IMG/VR virus record: IMGVR_UViG_3300010151_000270
Span: 1 to 20,328 of that record
Direction: 5' to 3' (one strand)
Length of the DNA stretch: 20,328 nt
Source: a virus
Shown: positions 1 to 5,580 of the stretch, piece by piece
Layout of the letters: each line of letters opens with the position of its first letter
Position numbering within the stretch: the stretch's first letter is position 1
Made by a program: the position numbers and the translations under genes
Notes under the pieces: model-generated
Seen by the model: only the letters and a program-made list of their open reading frames with translations
Databases searched by the model: none
What the model was told of the DNA's origin: nothing

Positions 1-252
1 GCACCCCTTGCGTTTTAGTTCTCGGTGCATTTGATCTACTATCGAAGTCGCTTCCAGTGATATGTAATTCGTCCACGGATTCTTCTCGCTCAACAACTCG
101 CACCGTATAGCTGAGAGCCGTGCTTTTAGCTCTTTACACTCCTTTCTCCTTCTGCGCTTCAGGGCGGACGTAGCATCCATCGCCACCTTCATATACTCCC
201 TGCCAGCGTTAGTCAGCACCGCACAACATAACAGGTTGAGCGGATCGCCCAT
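1..252 (-). CDS. Hypothetical protein, partial at left window edge
   Basis: An open frame runs from an ATG at 252 off the left edge of the window, giving at least 84 residues. The protein begins MGDPLNLLCCAVLTNAGREY and has a very basic stretch (KRRRRKECKELKARL) near residues 34-48, probably a charged helix. It lies 40 bases downstream of the putative helicase-loader gene on the same strand, so it is probably the next gene of the leftward operon. The ribosome-binding site is weak (AGGGA about 11 bases upstream). I do not recognise a family and the C-terminus is outside the window. Another ATG just upstream (in a different frame) stops quickly, which favours this start. Confidence 0.55.
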   Translation of the reverse strand, partial: MGDPLNLLCCAVLTNAGREYMKVAMDATSALKRRRRKECKELKARLSAIRCELLSEKNPWTNYISLEATSIVDQMHRELKRKGC

Positions 253-292
253 GTGTGCATTGTCCCTAATCCCAGCATGGTTAAGGCTGGTG

Positions 293-913
293 CTATAGGA
301 CTTTCTCTTCGCCACTTACCATTGCCTCCTTTCTCGTTTCGTATAGCTTGGTAGCTACCGTTATAGCCTCGGCTACTGGATCCTCATACGCCAAAACCAT
401 TGCCTTTTCAATCGTCATCAAATCAATCGTATCCAATACAATCTTGATATGTTCGGGCTTCTTGTAACCAATCCGCAGATGTGATAGTATTGCCCGCCTT
501 ACGGCGAAGCTCATCGCCTTCTCTTCTTCCATAACTTTAGGCCAGTTACGTATCAGTTGCTCGCTGTTGGCTGCTTCGCCGTGAGCCTTGCGCTCTGCCT
601 GCTGTGCCGCTTGACGCTGCTTGCGCTCATGCTCTTGGCGGGGGGTCATCTGCCGTGCCATTTGTAACAACTGCCCCGGCTTGGGCCGCCACTCGCTGTT
701 ACTGAGTAGCCAGTTGTCGATGGCGTTCATCCAAGCGTCATCCGAAAGCCAGCCCAAGATGCGATACCACTGCCGCAACTGCGACGCATCGGGCTTCCAG
801 TTATACTCGCTCATAATAACTTTAATGCCCGCCTTGAAAGCGTCTTGACTTAGTAAAGAGCTTTTACCGGAAGTCGAGGTCATCAATGAAGGCACCTGCA
901 TCGCTTGCGTCAT
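293..913 (-). CDS. Putative replication protein, possibly a helicase loader
   Basis: This 206-residue protein has an aromatic, helical N-terminal part (about residues 25-85, with QLRQWYRILGWLSDDAWMNA and then EWRPKPGQLLQMA). That pattern recalls the N-terminal domain of phage helicase loaders such as G39P-like or DnaT-like proteins, where a W/L-rich helix pair is followed by a proline turn. A charged linker rich in Q, R and E (about 86-120) separates it from a second helical region. The ATG at 913 is supported by AAAGGAGA about 7 bases upstream. The start lies 50 bases inside the end of the preceding methyltransferase-fusion gene, so translation is probably coupled. The neighbouring SSB-like, RusA-like and replication-protein-like genes support a role in DNA replication. 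The family assignment is inference from pattern and context; a generic phage protein of unknown function is the alternative. Confidence 0.5.
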   Translation of the reverse strand: MTQAMQVPSLMTSTSGKSSLLSQDAFKAGIKVIMSEYNWKPDASQLRQWYRILGWLSDDAWMNAIDNWLLSNSEWRPKPGQLLQMARQMTPRQEHERKQRQAAQQAERKAHGEAANSEQLIRNWPKVMEEEKAMSFAVRRAILSHLRIGYKKPEHIKIVLDTIDLMTIEKAMVLAYEDPVAEAITVATKLYETRKEAMVSGEEKVL

Positions 914-2261
914 CGGTTATCTCTCCTTTCATTTGACCCTGCATGATCTCGTAACATTTCTTTTCGGGATACGCTTTTGACGGTTGTCGAAATTTAGTTG
1001 GGGATTGCATGAATCGCGGCACCCACGACTTGAGAGCAAAATCACTGATCTCCCTAATCTCACCCCACTCCAATTTGTCGATGCGGTGGAGGTCATCAAA
1101 CACTTTACACCACGCCATTTTGTATTTCGCCTTATAATCCAATTCGGGATGTTTTTTCCACTGGATGTGGAGCATATCAGCTTCGATAGAAGGCGAATAC
1201 GACTTGCGGTATTGCGCCATGTAGTGCTTGTGGCAGTAGCCGCCTCGGTCTGCCGCATCATCGCAATCCCGCTTCTTGCAATGAGTAACCGATCCGTTTT
1301 GAGTAACAGCAGCGGGTTCACTACGACTAGTTGTAGGTTCTAAGTTAGTTGTACTAGTATCTTGGTCTAGGGTACCTTGGTCTAGGGTACCTTGGTCTAC
1401 GGTACTGGTACTAGAGTCCTCCTCCTGTAACCTTGCCTCGACAATCGGTAACAATACTATCTCCTTGTTACTGACTTTATTACCATCCTCGTCTTCATTA
1501 GTAACAATTCTGGTGTCGATGTTGACCTCTATGATTATTTTCATATGATTGCTTTCCTCTCGCTCCTTTATGAGTTGTGCTATGGTAGCTGTAATGTGTG
1601 GGATGCAGCTATTGCCTAATCCTCTAAGTCGGTCCACCCTATTGGAAACCCCATCAGATATTCGGATAGGTGGGGGTTCAGCTTCCCACCCGCCAAGTAA
1701 GCCATGTCGTATAGTGTTTGCCCCAATACGATCTTCGACCCCTCCTTGCGGGTTGCTGTTATATTCCGGCCCTGCGATACGGTTGGGGTAGGATATGATC
1801 CACGTACGTGAGCGTGTGTGCGGGGCACCAACGTCTGCACCCGATATAATATTCCATTCTGAACTATACCCGATCTCGGCCAAAGACCCGCATAATCGGT
1901 CGAGTCCTCCATTGACGAGTCGGGATACGTTTTCCACGACAACGTATCGTGGTCGAAGCTCGCTAACGACTCGTAACATTTCCCACCATAAACCGGAGTT
2001 TTTTCCATCTAACCCTTGTCCTTTCGCATTTGCCATTGACAAATCTTGACATGGGAACCCGCCAACTATAACATCAACAGGCTGCAATGTAGTGCTATCC
2101 ACTTCGCGGATGTCATTGTAACGGGGAACATCGGGCCAATGCTTTGCCAGCACCGCTCGGCAATACGGGTCAAGTTCGACTTGCCATGCGATGTCAAATC
2201 CCGCAACGGTAAAGCCCAAATCAAAGCCACCAATCCCCGAAAACAATGACCCTACTCGCAT
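864..2261 (-). CDS. C5-cytosine DNA methyltransferase fused in frame to a replication-protein-like C-terminal domain
   Basis: Residues 1-239 are a compact cytosine-5 DNA methyltransferase. Visible motifs are the AdoMet loop (LFSGIGGFD, 6-14), the catalytic PCQ (Cys71), ENV (110-112), the R-x-R motif (HTRSR, 148-152) and the C-terminal GLGN motif (214-217). Only about 60 residues separate R-x-R from GLGN, so a normal target-recognition domain is nearly absent. The frame then continues without a stop into a 226-residue second part beginning MKIIIEV. This has a T/S/D/Q-rich repetitive linker, a zinc finger of form C-x4-C-x9-C-x2-H (HCKKRDC...GGYCHKH), and a C-terminal helical region (WCKVFDDLHRID...FMQSPTKFRQP) that resembles the end of phage replication initiators and replisome organisers. 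The start at 2261 overlaps the end of the RusA gene by 10 bases. The C-terminal part may also be made alone from an internal ATG at 1544. The methylation target is unknown. Confidence 0.85.
   Translation of the reverse strand: MRVGSLFSGIGGFDLGFTVAGFDIAWQVELDPYCRAVLAKHWPDVPRYNDIREVDSTTLQPVDVIVGGFPCQDLSMANAKGQGLDGKNSGLWWEMLRVVSELRPRYVVVENVSRLVNGGLDRLCGSLAEIGYSSEWNIISGADVGAPHTRSRTWIISYPNRIAGPEYNSNPQGGVEDRIGANTIRHGLLGGWEAEPPPIRISDGVSNRVDRLRGLGNSCIPHITATIAQLIKEREESNHMKIIIEVNIDTRIVTNEDEDGNKVSNKEIVLLPIVEARLQEEDSSTSTVDQGTLDQGTLDQDTSTTNLEPTTSRSEPAAVTQNGSVTHCKKRDCDDAADRGGYCHKHYMAQYRKSYSPSIEADMLHIQWKKHPELDYKAKYKMAWCKVFDDLHRIDKLEWGEIREISDFALKSWVPRFMQSPTKFRQPSKAYPEKKCYEIMQGQMKGEITDDASDAGAFIDDLDFR
1361..1405. 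repeat. 15-bp tandem repeat, three units, in the fusion linker
   Basis: Three adjacent 15-bp units read cttggtctagggtac, the third with one change (cttggtctacggtac). On the coding (minus) strand they encode the repeats VDQGT-LDQGT-LDQDT of the linker between the methyltransferase and the zinc-finger domain. The unit length is a multiple of three, so copy number can change without breaking the frame. The flanks are rich in CTAG and GTAC words. Confidence 0.9.
1542..1570 (-). promoter_or_regulatory. Candidate internal ribosome-binding site and start (ATG at 1544)
   Basis: An in-frame ATG at 1544 is preceded on the minus strand by GAGGAA about 9 bases upstream (and AAGGAG further up). It sits exactly where the methyltransferase domain ends. 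Initiation here would give a 226-residue free form of the zinc-finger and replication-protein-like domain. This is a prediction from spacing only. Confidence 0.4.
1616..2008 (-). CDS. Overlapping-frame protein of a phage methyltransferase-associated family, nested inside the methyltransferase gene
   Basis: This 130-residue reading frame lies wholly inside the methyltransferase gene, on the same strand but shifted by one base. Its product is not random: it contains ESLASFDHDTLSWKTY, then GLWPRSGIVQNGILY, TLVPRTHAHVRGSYPTPT and ends NPHLSEYLMGFPIGWTDLED. From memory, these are hallmarks of a phage protein family usually annotated as a DNA cytosine methyltransferase or its C-terminal part (PRSGM..NG..Y, LWPTPT, LMGFPIGWTDLE). 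The final GWTDLED-stop is read from the same bases that encode RVDRLRGLGN in the methyltransferase frame, and both are conserved-looking motifs. A start at 2008 is preceded by AAAGGACAAGGG, a fair ribosome-binding site. I infer that both frames are translated. A role as separate target-recognition or accessory subunit is possible but unproven. The alternative is a relic of an ancient frameshift. Confidence 0.6.
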   Translation of the reverse strand: MEKTPVYGGKCYESLASFDHDTLSWKTYPDSSMEDSTDYAGLWPRSGIVQNGILYRVQTLVPRTHAHVRGSYPTPTVSQGRNITATRKEGSKIVLGQTLYDMAYLAGGKLNPHLSEYLMGFPIGWTDLED

Positions 2262-2629
2262 GTGATTAGTGTTACATCAACGCCGGGATTATCCCGATCC
2301 AATCTAAAATTATCTTCAAATCCAACGATAAATTTAGCGTTGTCATCGGGTATAATCTCGGCCTTAACTAATCCATCCAAAATATACTTGACCATAAATC
2401 CGCGTAATCCATCGGGATCTCGGCGCATATTCGGCATGCGCCAATCAAAGGCCACCCTAATAGGTGTCTCCATCGGCACAAGCCGCTGCGCCTTGGCTTC
2501 GGCCCACACGCGCTCGGTCCATCTACGCTTTTCGTTGGCGTATCCAGACCAATGCCCCTTCATCTTCTTAATCGAAGCATTCATCGCGGGCCAATCCCCG
2601 TCAATCGTCAGTTTTTGATTTTTTGACAT
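2252..2629 (-). CDS. RusA-family Holliday junction resolvase
   Basis: This 125-residue protein matches the RusA-type endodeoxyribonuclease pattern, which cleaves Holliday junctions and branched DNA in phage recombination, replication and packaging preparation. The key region is RRDPDGLRGFMVKYILDGLV followed by IIPDDNAKF. Asp71, Asp73 and Asp95/96 correspond in spacing to the acidic metal-binding residues of RusA (D-x-D and a later Asp), and the protein ends with the typical D..NPGVDVTL beta strand. Length is normal for the family (about 120). The start at 2629 lies inside the end of the HTH gene (29-base overlap), and its stop overlaps the methyltransferase start, so the three genes are probably translationally coupled. 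Divergence from the usual DxDN (here DPDG) is a small oddity. Confidence 0.85.
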   Translation of the reverse strand: MSKNQKLTIDGDWPAMNASIKKMKGHWSGYANEKRRWTERVWAEAKAQRLVPMETPIRVAFDWRMPNMRRDPDGLRGFMVKYILDGLVKAEIIPDDNAKFIVGFEDNFRLDRDNPGVDVTLITCE

Positions 2630-2795
2630 CTGTTACACCGAATATCATCTCTTCAACATCCGCCTTGTTTACGCGGATAAGCCGCTTCCCCAATCTGCGA
2701 TAAGGTATGAGATTGCGAACTACTACCCAATCGCGCATTGTGAAGTAGCTGACCCCCGCCGCTTTCGCGGCTTGGGCCAGCGTCATCCACTCCAC
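2601..2795 (-). CDS. Small helix-turn-helix protein, excisionase or MerR-like
   Basis: A 64-residue DNA-binding protein with the winged-helix pattern of the excisionase/MerR-like family: MTLAQAAKAAGVSYFTMRDWV (helix-turn-helix, residues 4-24) followed by LIPYRRLGKRLIRVNKADVEEM (wing and recognition segment, 29-50). Such proteins act as excisionases or small transcription regulators in phages. The GTG at 2795 follows directly on the stop of the SSB-like gene and has AGAGGA 7 bases upstream, so I prefer it over the ATG at 2786. No integrase is in the window, so a role in excision cannot be supported and a regulatory role is equally possible. The C-terminal VKKSKTDD is encoded by the overlap with the RusA gene. 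Confidence 0.75.
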   Translation of the reverse strand: MEWMTLAQAAKAAGVSYFTMRDWVVVRNLIPYRRLGKRLIRVNKADVEEMIFGVTDVKKSKTDD

Positions 2796-3485
2796 TTAGA
2801 AGTCCTCTAATGCCAATTCGATGGCCGCATCGCGCTCGCTCAACTCTTCTTCTACGACCTTCGGCTTCTCGGCTCTAATCCCCAATCGCGTGGCTTGGTT
2901 AAACATCGACTGCCCCAAGCTGATGGCAGTCTGGGTATCGACATCCCAACCCGCTTCCCCGAACTTCCGCATAATGCCAGAGGCTCGGTGCATACATTGC
3001 TCGGCTAAATCACCGAGATCTTGCAACTCATAGGCACCCGATGTTACAGGTGTTACAGTTGCAGCAGGGGCTGCGGCGGTAGTTTTTCCAGCAGGCGGTG
3101 CCTGTATCTGAATAGCTGGTCCGGTCCCGTCAATCTCGTTGGGACAAGTCTCGCCTGTTGCCACTGGAGCAACCGTGTTAAAGCTCCGCGCAGCGGCATT
3201 GTATTCTTCCAACCTCGGCGGCTGGCCATCGCCCGCTGTAACAACGGACGAAGAGAAATCCTCGGCACCCGTCCGCGTAATCGCCATAACGCCACCCGAT
3301 CCCGGCCAGCACTCCAGCATACTCCAGATCAAATGCGCGGTGCCCTGTAGCTTGTCGCCCCCCGCAAAACTCCCTTTGATTGAGTAATACCAAGTGCCGT
3401 GGGCCTGCTGGCTTGGGCCTCGGCTAATGCTGTTATAGGCCCCTACCGTAAAGTTTACGGTTTCACCGATTTTAATTTGTGGCAT
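2796..3485 (-). CDS. Putative single-stranded DNA-binding protein
   Basis: A 229-residue protein. The N-terminal half (about 1-100) alternates beta-strand-like segments (KIGETVNFTVGAYNS, GTWYYSIKGSF, GGVMAITRTG), consistent with an OB-like or other beta fold. A long A/P/T/V-rich linker (about 105-150) follows, then a helical segment and an acidic C-terminal tail ending ELALEDF. A flexible linker followed by an acidic tail ending in phenylalanine is a hallmark of single-strand-binding proteins, which use that tail to recruit partners. The context (RusA, HTH, replication-like genes) agrees. The start overlaps the zinc-ribbon gene by 14 bases. I see no decisive motif, so the function is inferred from architecture and neighbours only. 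Confidence 0.45.
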   Translation of the reverse strand: MPQIKIGETVNFTVGAYNSISRGPSQQAHGTWYYSIKGSFAGGDKLQGTAHLIWSMLECWPGSGGVMAITRTGAEDFSSSVVTAGDGQPPRLEEYNAAARSFNTVAPVATGETCPNEIDGTGPAIQIQAPPAGKTTAAAPAATVTPVTSGAYELQDLGDLAEQCMHRASGIMRKFGEAGWDVDTQTAISLGQSMFNQATRLGIRAEKPKVVEEELSERDAAIELALEDF

Positions 3486-3657
3486 GAGTAATCTCCCTTT
3501 GCTTAGTTTTGTGGAGGCGGCGAATCCGCTCCATTACTACGTTATTATTGCAGTTGTCGCAACAACGACCCGCAGCAAGCGGCTCGGCGTTGTGGCCCTT
3601 GTCCCACCCGCTCAACGGCTCTACCGTTATCTGACTATCACATATGCAGCAATCCAC
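3472..3657 (-). CDS. Small phage zinc-ribbon protein
   Basis: A 61-residue protein with two CxxC knuckles: CCICDSQI (residues 3-8) and GRCCDNCNNNVV (about 30-41). The spacer reads SGWDKGHNAEPLAAGRCC. This arrangement (C-x2-C, then G-x-NA-P, then GRCC-x2-CN..VV..R) is a common small phage protein of unknown function that presumably binds zinc. AAGGAG lies about 10 bases upstream of the ATG. It sits between a small membrane protein and the SSB-like gene in the leftward operon. A role in nucleic-acid binding or as an adaptor is possible, but I cannot assign one. Confidence 0.75.
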   Translation of the reverse strand: MDCCICDSQITVEPLSGWDKGHNAEPLAAGRCCDNCNNNVVMERIRRLHKTKQREITHATN

Positions 3658-3658
3658 C

Positions 3659-3805
3659 TTATAAGCTCCTTAGTATATGTGCCCCGATATACAGGACGGT
3701 GCAACCCAAAAACGCCCACACCAGTTTATCCGTCCGCGATATTAGCGGGCGGGTGCATCGGTAGGGCTTGCGCGAATCTAATTTAGTTCGTAACTTCTTA
3801 GTCAT
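3659..3805 (-). CDS. Small single-span membrane protein
   Basis: A 48-residue protein starting at the ATG at 3805, with AAGGAG about 10 bases upstream, a strong site. The first 27 residues are basic (MTKKLRTKLDSRKPYR, then TRPLISRTDK). A single hydrophobic span follows (LVWAFLGCTVLYIGAHIL, about 28-45), and the protein ends RSL. This fits a small inner-membrane protein with a cytoplasmic basic N-terminus. The stop lies just upstream of the zinc-ribbon start. Candidate roles are host takeover, superinfection exclusion or lysis help, but nothing in the sequence distinguishes these. Confidence 0.65.
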   Translation of the reverse strand: MTKKLRTKLDSRKPYRCTRPLISRTDKLVWAFLGCTVLYIGAHILRSL

Positions 3806-3861
3806 AATCCGTTATCTCCTTATGGGTTTTGGTTGTGTGTGTGCATTGCCTGCCCCTCGTT

Positions 3862-3905
3862 GGCCTATCCAGCGGGGGGCGTTTATTTTAATATAGGGAT
3901 AGGCC
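3862..3905. promoter_or_regulatory. Inverted repeat GGCCTATCC...GGATAGGCC, candidate operator
   Basis: Perfect 9-bp arms at 3862-3870 and 3897-3905 flank an AT-rich centre (26 bp). It lies in the gap between the Cro-like gene and the small membrane protein, upstream of the latter. On the minus strand one arm abuts a TATATT/TATTAA stretch that could serve as a -10 element. The same core occurs again at 4955-4967 and 5372-5384. I infer an operator for a phage regulator, perhaps the adjacent Cro-like protein. Confidence 0.5.
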
Positions 3906-3933
3906 CTAATCTACGCAACTAAAAACAATCAAA

Positions 3934-4119
3934 CTAATCTAATTTAATCTCCGATTGCCGTTTGGCCTTTACTAATCCAAGCAATCCAAGCGGCACCGGA
4001 CGATTGACCCCCCGCTCCCATCGGGATATTGTTATAGAACTAACTCCTATTTGTTGGGCAAACTCTGCCTGCGTCAATCTTAATTTATCCCGCAATTCTC
4101 TAATCTCATCGGCTTTCAT
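3934..4119 (-). CDS. Cro/CI-like HTH transcription regulator
   Basis: A 61-residue protein that is essentially one Cro/C1-type helix-turn-helix domain: LRDKLRLTQAEFAQQIGVSSITISRWERGVNRP (residues 9-41). The TQAEFAQ first helix, the GVS turn and the ITISRWERG recognition helix are textbook features. It should bind DNA as a dimer and regulate phage transcription. AAGAGG lies about 7 bases before the ATG at 4119. Upstream are a hairpin and a TGTTACA word, and downstream is the 9-bp inverted repeat. Autoregulation or control of the leftward operon is likely from position. The C-terminus is short, so there is no peptidase or separate dimerisation domain. Confidence 0.85.
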   Translation of the reverse strand: MKADEIRELRDKLRLTQAEFAQQIGVSSITISRWERGVNRPVPLGLLGLVKAKRQSEIKLD

Positions 4120-4144
4120 ATTTCAACCTCTTATTGGGTGTAAC

Positions 4145-4180
4145 AGCCCCTGCCCAAGTTGTAACGCTCGGGCAGGGGCT
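4145..4180. terminator. Hairpin with 11-bp arms between operon genes, followed by TGTTACA
   Basis: Perfect arms AGCCCCTGCCC (4145-4155) and GGGCAGGGGCT (4170-4180) with a 14-base loop. On the minus strand, in the direction of the genes, it is followed directly by GTTACA rather than a T-run. It may therefore be an attenuator, processing site or weak terminator between the 4185-4595 gene and the Cro-like gene. On the plus strand it is followed by TTTGATTATTT. Confidence 0.6.
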
Positions 4181-4184
4181 TTGA

Positions 4185-4595
4185 TTATTTGTCGAGTCCT
4201 AACTCTGCGAGAATTTCGTCCATTGTATGATGGGTTGCGGGCGAACTATCGTCCTCTCTCGCTTTGCGCTCAAGGTGATCTCTAATCACTGTCAATCCAG
4301 TTCTGACAATCTCGCCCGCGTTCTCTTCGCCGTGCTCTTTAACCAACTGCTGAAATGTTGCTTCGGCGTTTTTAACCGCCATCATCATAGTATATAAGTG
4401 CGGGTTTAAGTCGAAATAGCCCGCCAGCATTACGCCCAAGCTAAAGAAATCGCCCTTTGTATAAATGCAGCCCGCTGTATCGGCTGGCCCTTCGCAGCTT
4501 GTAATCGCCAGATATTCGTCTGCCGCCTTTAAATCCTCGGCAATCTCATTGGGGTCTTGCTCGCCGTCTGATTGGTCGTTTATCTCCCAAGGCAT
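4185..4595 (-). CDS. Hypothetical protein, acidic and helical
   Basis: A 136-residue acidic protein. I take the ATG at 4595, which has TTGGAG about 9 bases upstream and follows the preceding stop by one base. A longer frame back to 4655 would run into the previous gene without a good site. The N-terminus (MPWEINDQSDGEQDPNE) is charged. The middle (YTKGDFFSLGVMLAGYFDLNPHLYTMMMAVKNAEATFQQLV) is predicted helical. The C-terminus ends with a short helix (MDEILAELGLDK). No catalytic motif or known domain is recognised. A hairpin follows it before the Cro-like gene. It may be an early host-interaction or replication-associated protein; this is only position-based. Confidence 0.65.
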   Translation of the reverse strand: MPWEINDQSDGEQDPNEIAEDLKAADEYLAITSCEGPADTAGCIYTKGDFFSLGVMLAGYFDLNPHLYTMMMAVKNAEATFQQLVKEHGEENAGEIVRTGLTVIRDHLERKAREDDSSPATHHTMDEILAELGLDK

Positions 4596-4596
4596 T

Positions 4597-4785
4597 TTAT
4601 TGTCTCCAAGTTTTTTCGCCATCGTAATCTGGCGTAAAGTAAAAATCATTGTCACACTCTTCGCACCCCTCGCACTCTTCGGGGCAATCGCAATCTGATA
4701 TTCTTTTGTAACAAGTGTCGCAAGTTACAACCACTTCATACCCAAGCGGCCCGTCGCTTTTCCATATGCTGTAGGACGTTGTCAT
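4597..4785 (-). CDS. Small cysteine-rich acidic protein
   Basis: A 62-residue protein from the ATG at 4785 (GGAGGGG about 8 bases upstream). A TTG two codons earlier is less likely. It carries seven cysteines in CDTCYKRISDCDCPEECEGC plus EEC (about residues 24-46), set in a strongly acidic sequence, then DNDFYFTPDYDG. The spacing CxxC...CxC...C..C suggests one or two metal sites, or a disulfide-rich fold. Its start overlaps the stop of the upstream small gene (ATGA), so translation is coupled. Function unknown. Confidence 0.65.
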   Translation of the reverse strand: MTTSYSIWKSDGPLGYEVVVTCDTCYKRISDCDCPEECEGCEECDNDFYFTPDYDGEKTWRQ

Positions 4786-4916
4786 ATACAATCCCCTCCC
4801 GGCGTCACATAGTCAGCTGCCCCATCATGGAAGCAACCCTCGCAAAGCCCCCCGATCCCGTCAACGTCAATCAACTCCTCGCTAATCTCGCCGCAAGCAA
4901 TGCAATCCTTATCCAC
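4782..4916 (-). CDS. Very small zinc-finger-like protein (GTG start)
   Basis: A 44-residue protein starting at a GTG at 4916, with AAGGAG about 8 bases upstream. It reads VDKDCIACGEISEELIDVDG and then GGLCEGCFHDGAADYV. The two CxxC knuckles (C5-x2-C8 and C25-x2-C28) with a 16-residue spacer form a minimal zinc ribbon. The stop overlaps the next start in ATGA. A strong hairpin and a TGTTACA word lie just upstream. The clear ribosome-binding site, coupling and CxxC pattern make it a convincing gene despite its size. Function unknown. Confidence 0.6.
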   Translation of the reverse strand: MDKDCIACGEISEELIDVDGIGGLCEGCFHDGAADYVTPGGDCI

Positions 4917-4943
4917 GACAGTCTCCTTATATAATGTAACAGG

Positions 4944-4980
4944 CCAGCACCGCCGGGGGCCTATCCCCTGGCAGTGCTGG
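4944..4980. terminator. Strong hairpin after the first leftward gene, followed by TGTTACA
   Basis: On the minus strand the arms CCAGCACTGCCAGGGG and CCCCCGGCGGTGCTGG can form about 15 pairs with one mismatch and a loop ATAGG. It lies just after the stop of the 4988-5350 gene. The next two bases and TGTTACA (4935-4941) precede the ribosome-binding site of the next gene. No T-run follows, so partial termination or RNA processing is more likely than full termination. The apex contains GGGATAGGCCCCC, a word repeated at 5372-5384. Confidence 0.65.
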
Positions 4981-4987
4981 CCTTGGA

Positions 4988-5350
4988 TTAGAATTCGTGT
5001 ACCAGCAAGCCCCCGTCAAATTCAATGACGGTAGTTTGGTCCCTCAAGTCGTCTATGCAACATGTTAGGCAAGCCTCTTCTGTTGCAACGGCCACAAGGT
5101 CAAAGCGCGTGTTGTAAAAATGCTCCGAATAATCCTCGCAAAGTTCTGCAAGGTTTTTATACTCTGCGAACGCGCAACACAACCCCACAACGTCAAGCTC
5201 TATATCCTCGCCCATGTAGTTGCTTGCCTCGTCCAGATACTCGTAAAGCGCATGGAGGGCCGGGCGGCTGAAGTGGCTTCTGCGTTGGGGCCATTGCTCG
5301 AACTCGGCGGCGAACTCATCAACGCCGTTAATCTTTACGACAATCGCCAT
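4988..5350 (-). CDS. Conserved phage hypothetical protein
   Basis: A 120-residue acidic protein, first gene of the leftward operon, with AAGGAG about 9 bases before the ATG. The segment FSRPALHALYEYLDEASNYMGEDIELDVVGLCCAFAEY (about 27-65) resembles a family of small proteins found in phages and plasmids, which I know only as function-unknown (pattern FS...L.ALY.YLe...G..ieLDvi.lCc...E). A second half carries further cysteines (CLTCCIDD). As the promoter-proximal early gene it may be involved in host takeover, but the sequence gives no direct indication. Promoter and a possible operator lie directly upstream. Confidence 0.75.
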   Translation of the reverse strand: MAIVVKINGVDEFAAEFEQWPQRRSHFSRPALHALYEYLDEASNYMGEDIELDVVGLCCAFAEYKNLAELCEDYSEHFYNTRFDLVAVATEEACLTCCIDDLRDQTTVIEFDGGLLVHEF

Positions 5351-5371
5351 AATCTTAATCTCCTTTTATTC

Positions 5372-5384
5372 GGGGGCCTATCCC
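5372..5384. repeat. Second exact copy of GGGGGCCTATCCC (also at 4955-4967)
   Basis: The 13-mer gggggcctatccc occurs here and at 4955-4967. Related 9-mers form the inverted repeat at 3862-3905. Here it lies between the leftward -10 element (5397-5402) and the first ribosome-binding site, at roughly +6 to +18, a usual position for a repressor operator. The function is inferred from position and recurrence. Confidence 0.5.
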
Positions 5385-5396
5385 GCCGATATTCTT

Positions 5397-5425
5397 AATC
5401 TACGGCAATCCAGTTGATTAGTCAA
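5397..5425 (-). promoter_or_regulatory. Sigma70-type promoter of the leftward operon
   Basis: On the minus strand TTGACT (5425-5420) and TAGATT (5402-5397) are separated by 17 bases. The expected start near 5390 leaves a leader of about 40 bases before the ATG at 5350. It is the best promoter match upstream of the leftward genes. Confidence 0.65.
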
Positions 5426-5492
5426 GTGCTAAATGAAAAATAAAAAAAATAAATCCAATCCAATCCACCGAACCGATGCCCCGCCAAGCACG

Positions 5493-5571
5493 AATAAATA
5501 TATTTATGATAGAAATAATAAATATATTTATGATAGGTCGACCCAAGCAAGAATAAACATATTTAGAATGG
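5493..5571. repeat. AT-rich direct repeats with palindromic core
   Basis: The 20-mer aataaatatatttatgatag occurs at 5493-5512 and 5517-5536 (24-bp period). A degenerate copy lies at 5552-5571 (aataaacatatttagaatgg), preceded by the same CCAAGCA flank as the first. Each has a palindromic core (AAATATATTT in the exact copies). They could be iterons, an unwinding element or operators. Confidence 0.85.
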
Positions 5572-5580
5572 GCCAAAGCC

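Noticed and set aside
2601-2795. Evidence for a temperate phage from the excisionase-like HTH
   Set aside because: No integrase or att site is visible and small HTH proteins of this type also act as ordinary regulators.
4596-4655. N-terminal extension of the 4185-4595 gene to 4655
   Set aside because: It overlaps the previous cysteine-rich gene and lacks a good ribosome-binding site; the ATG at 4595 has one.
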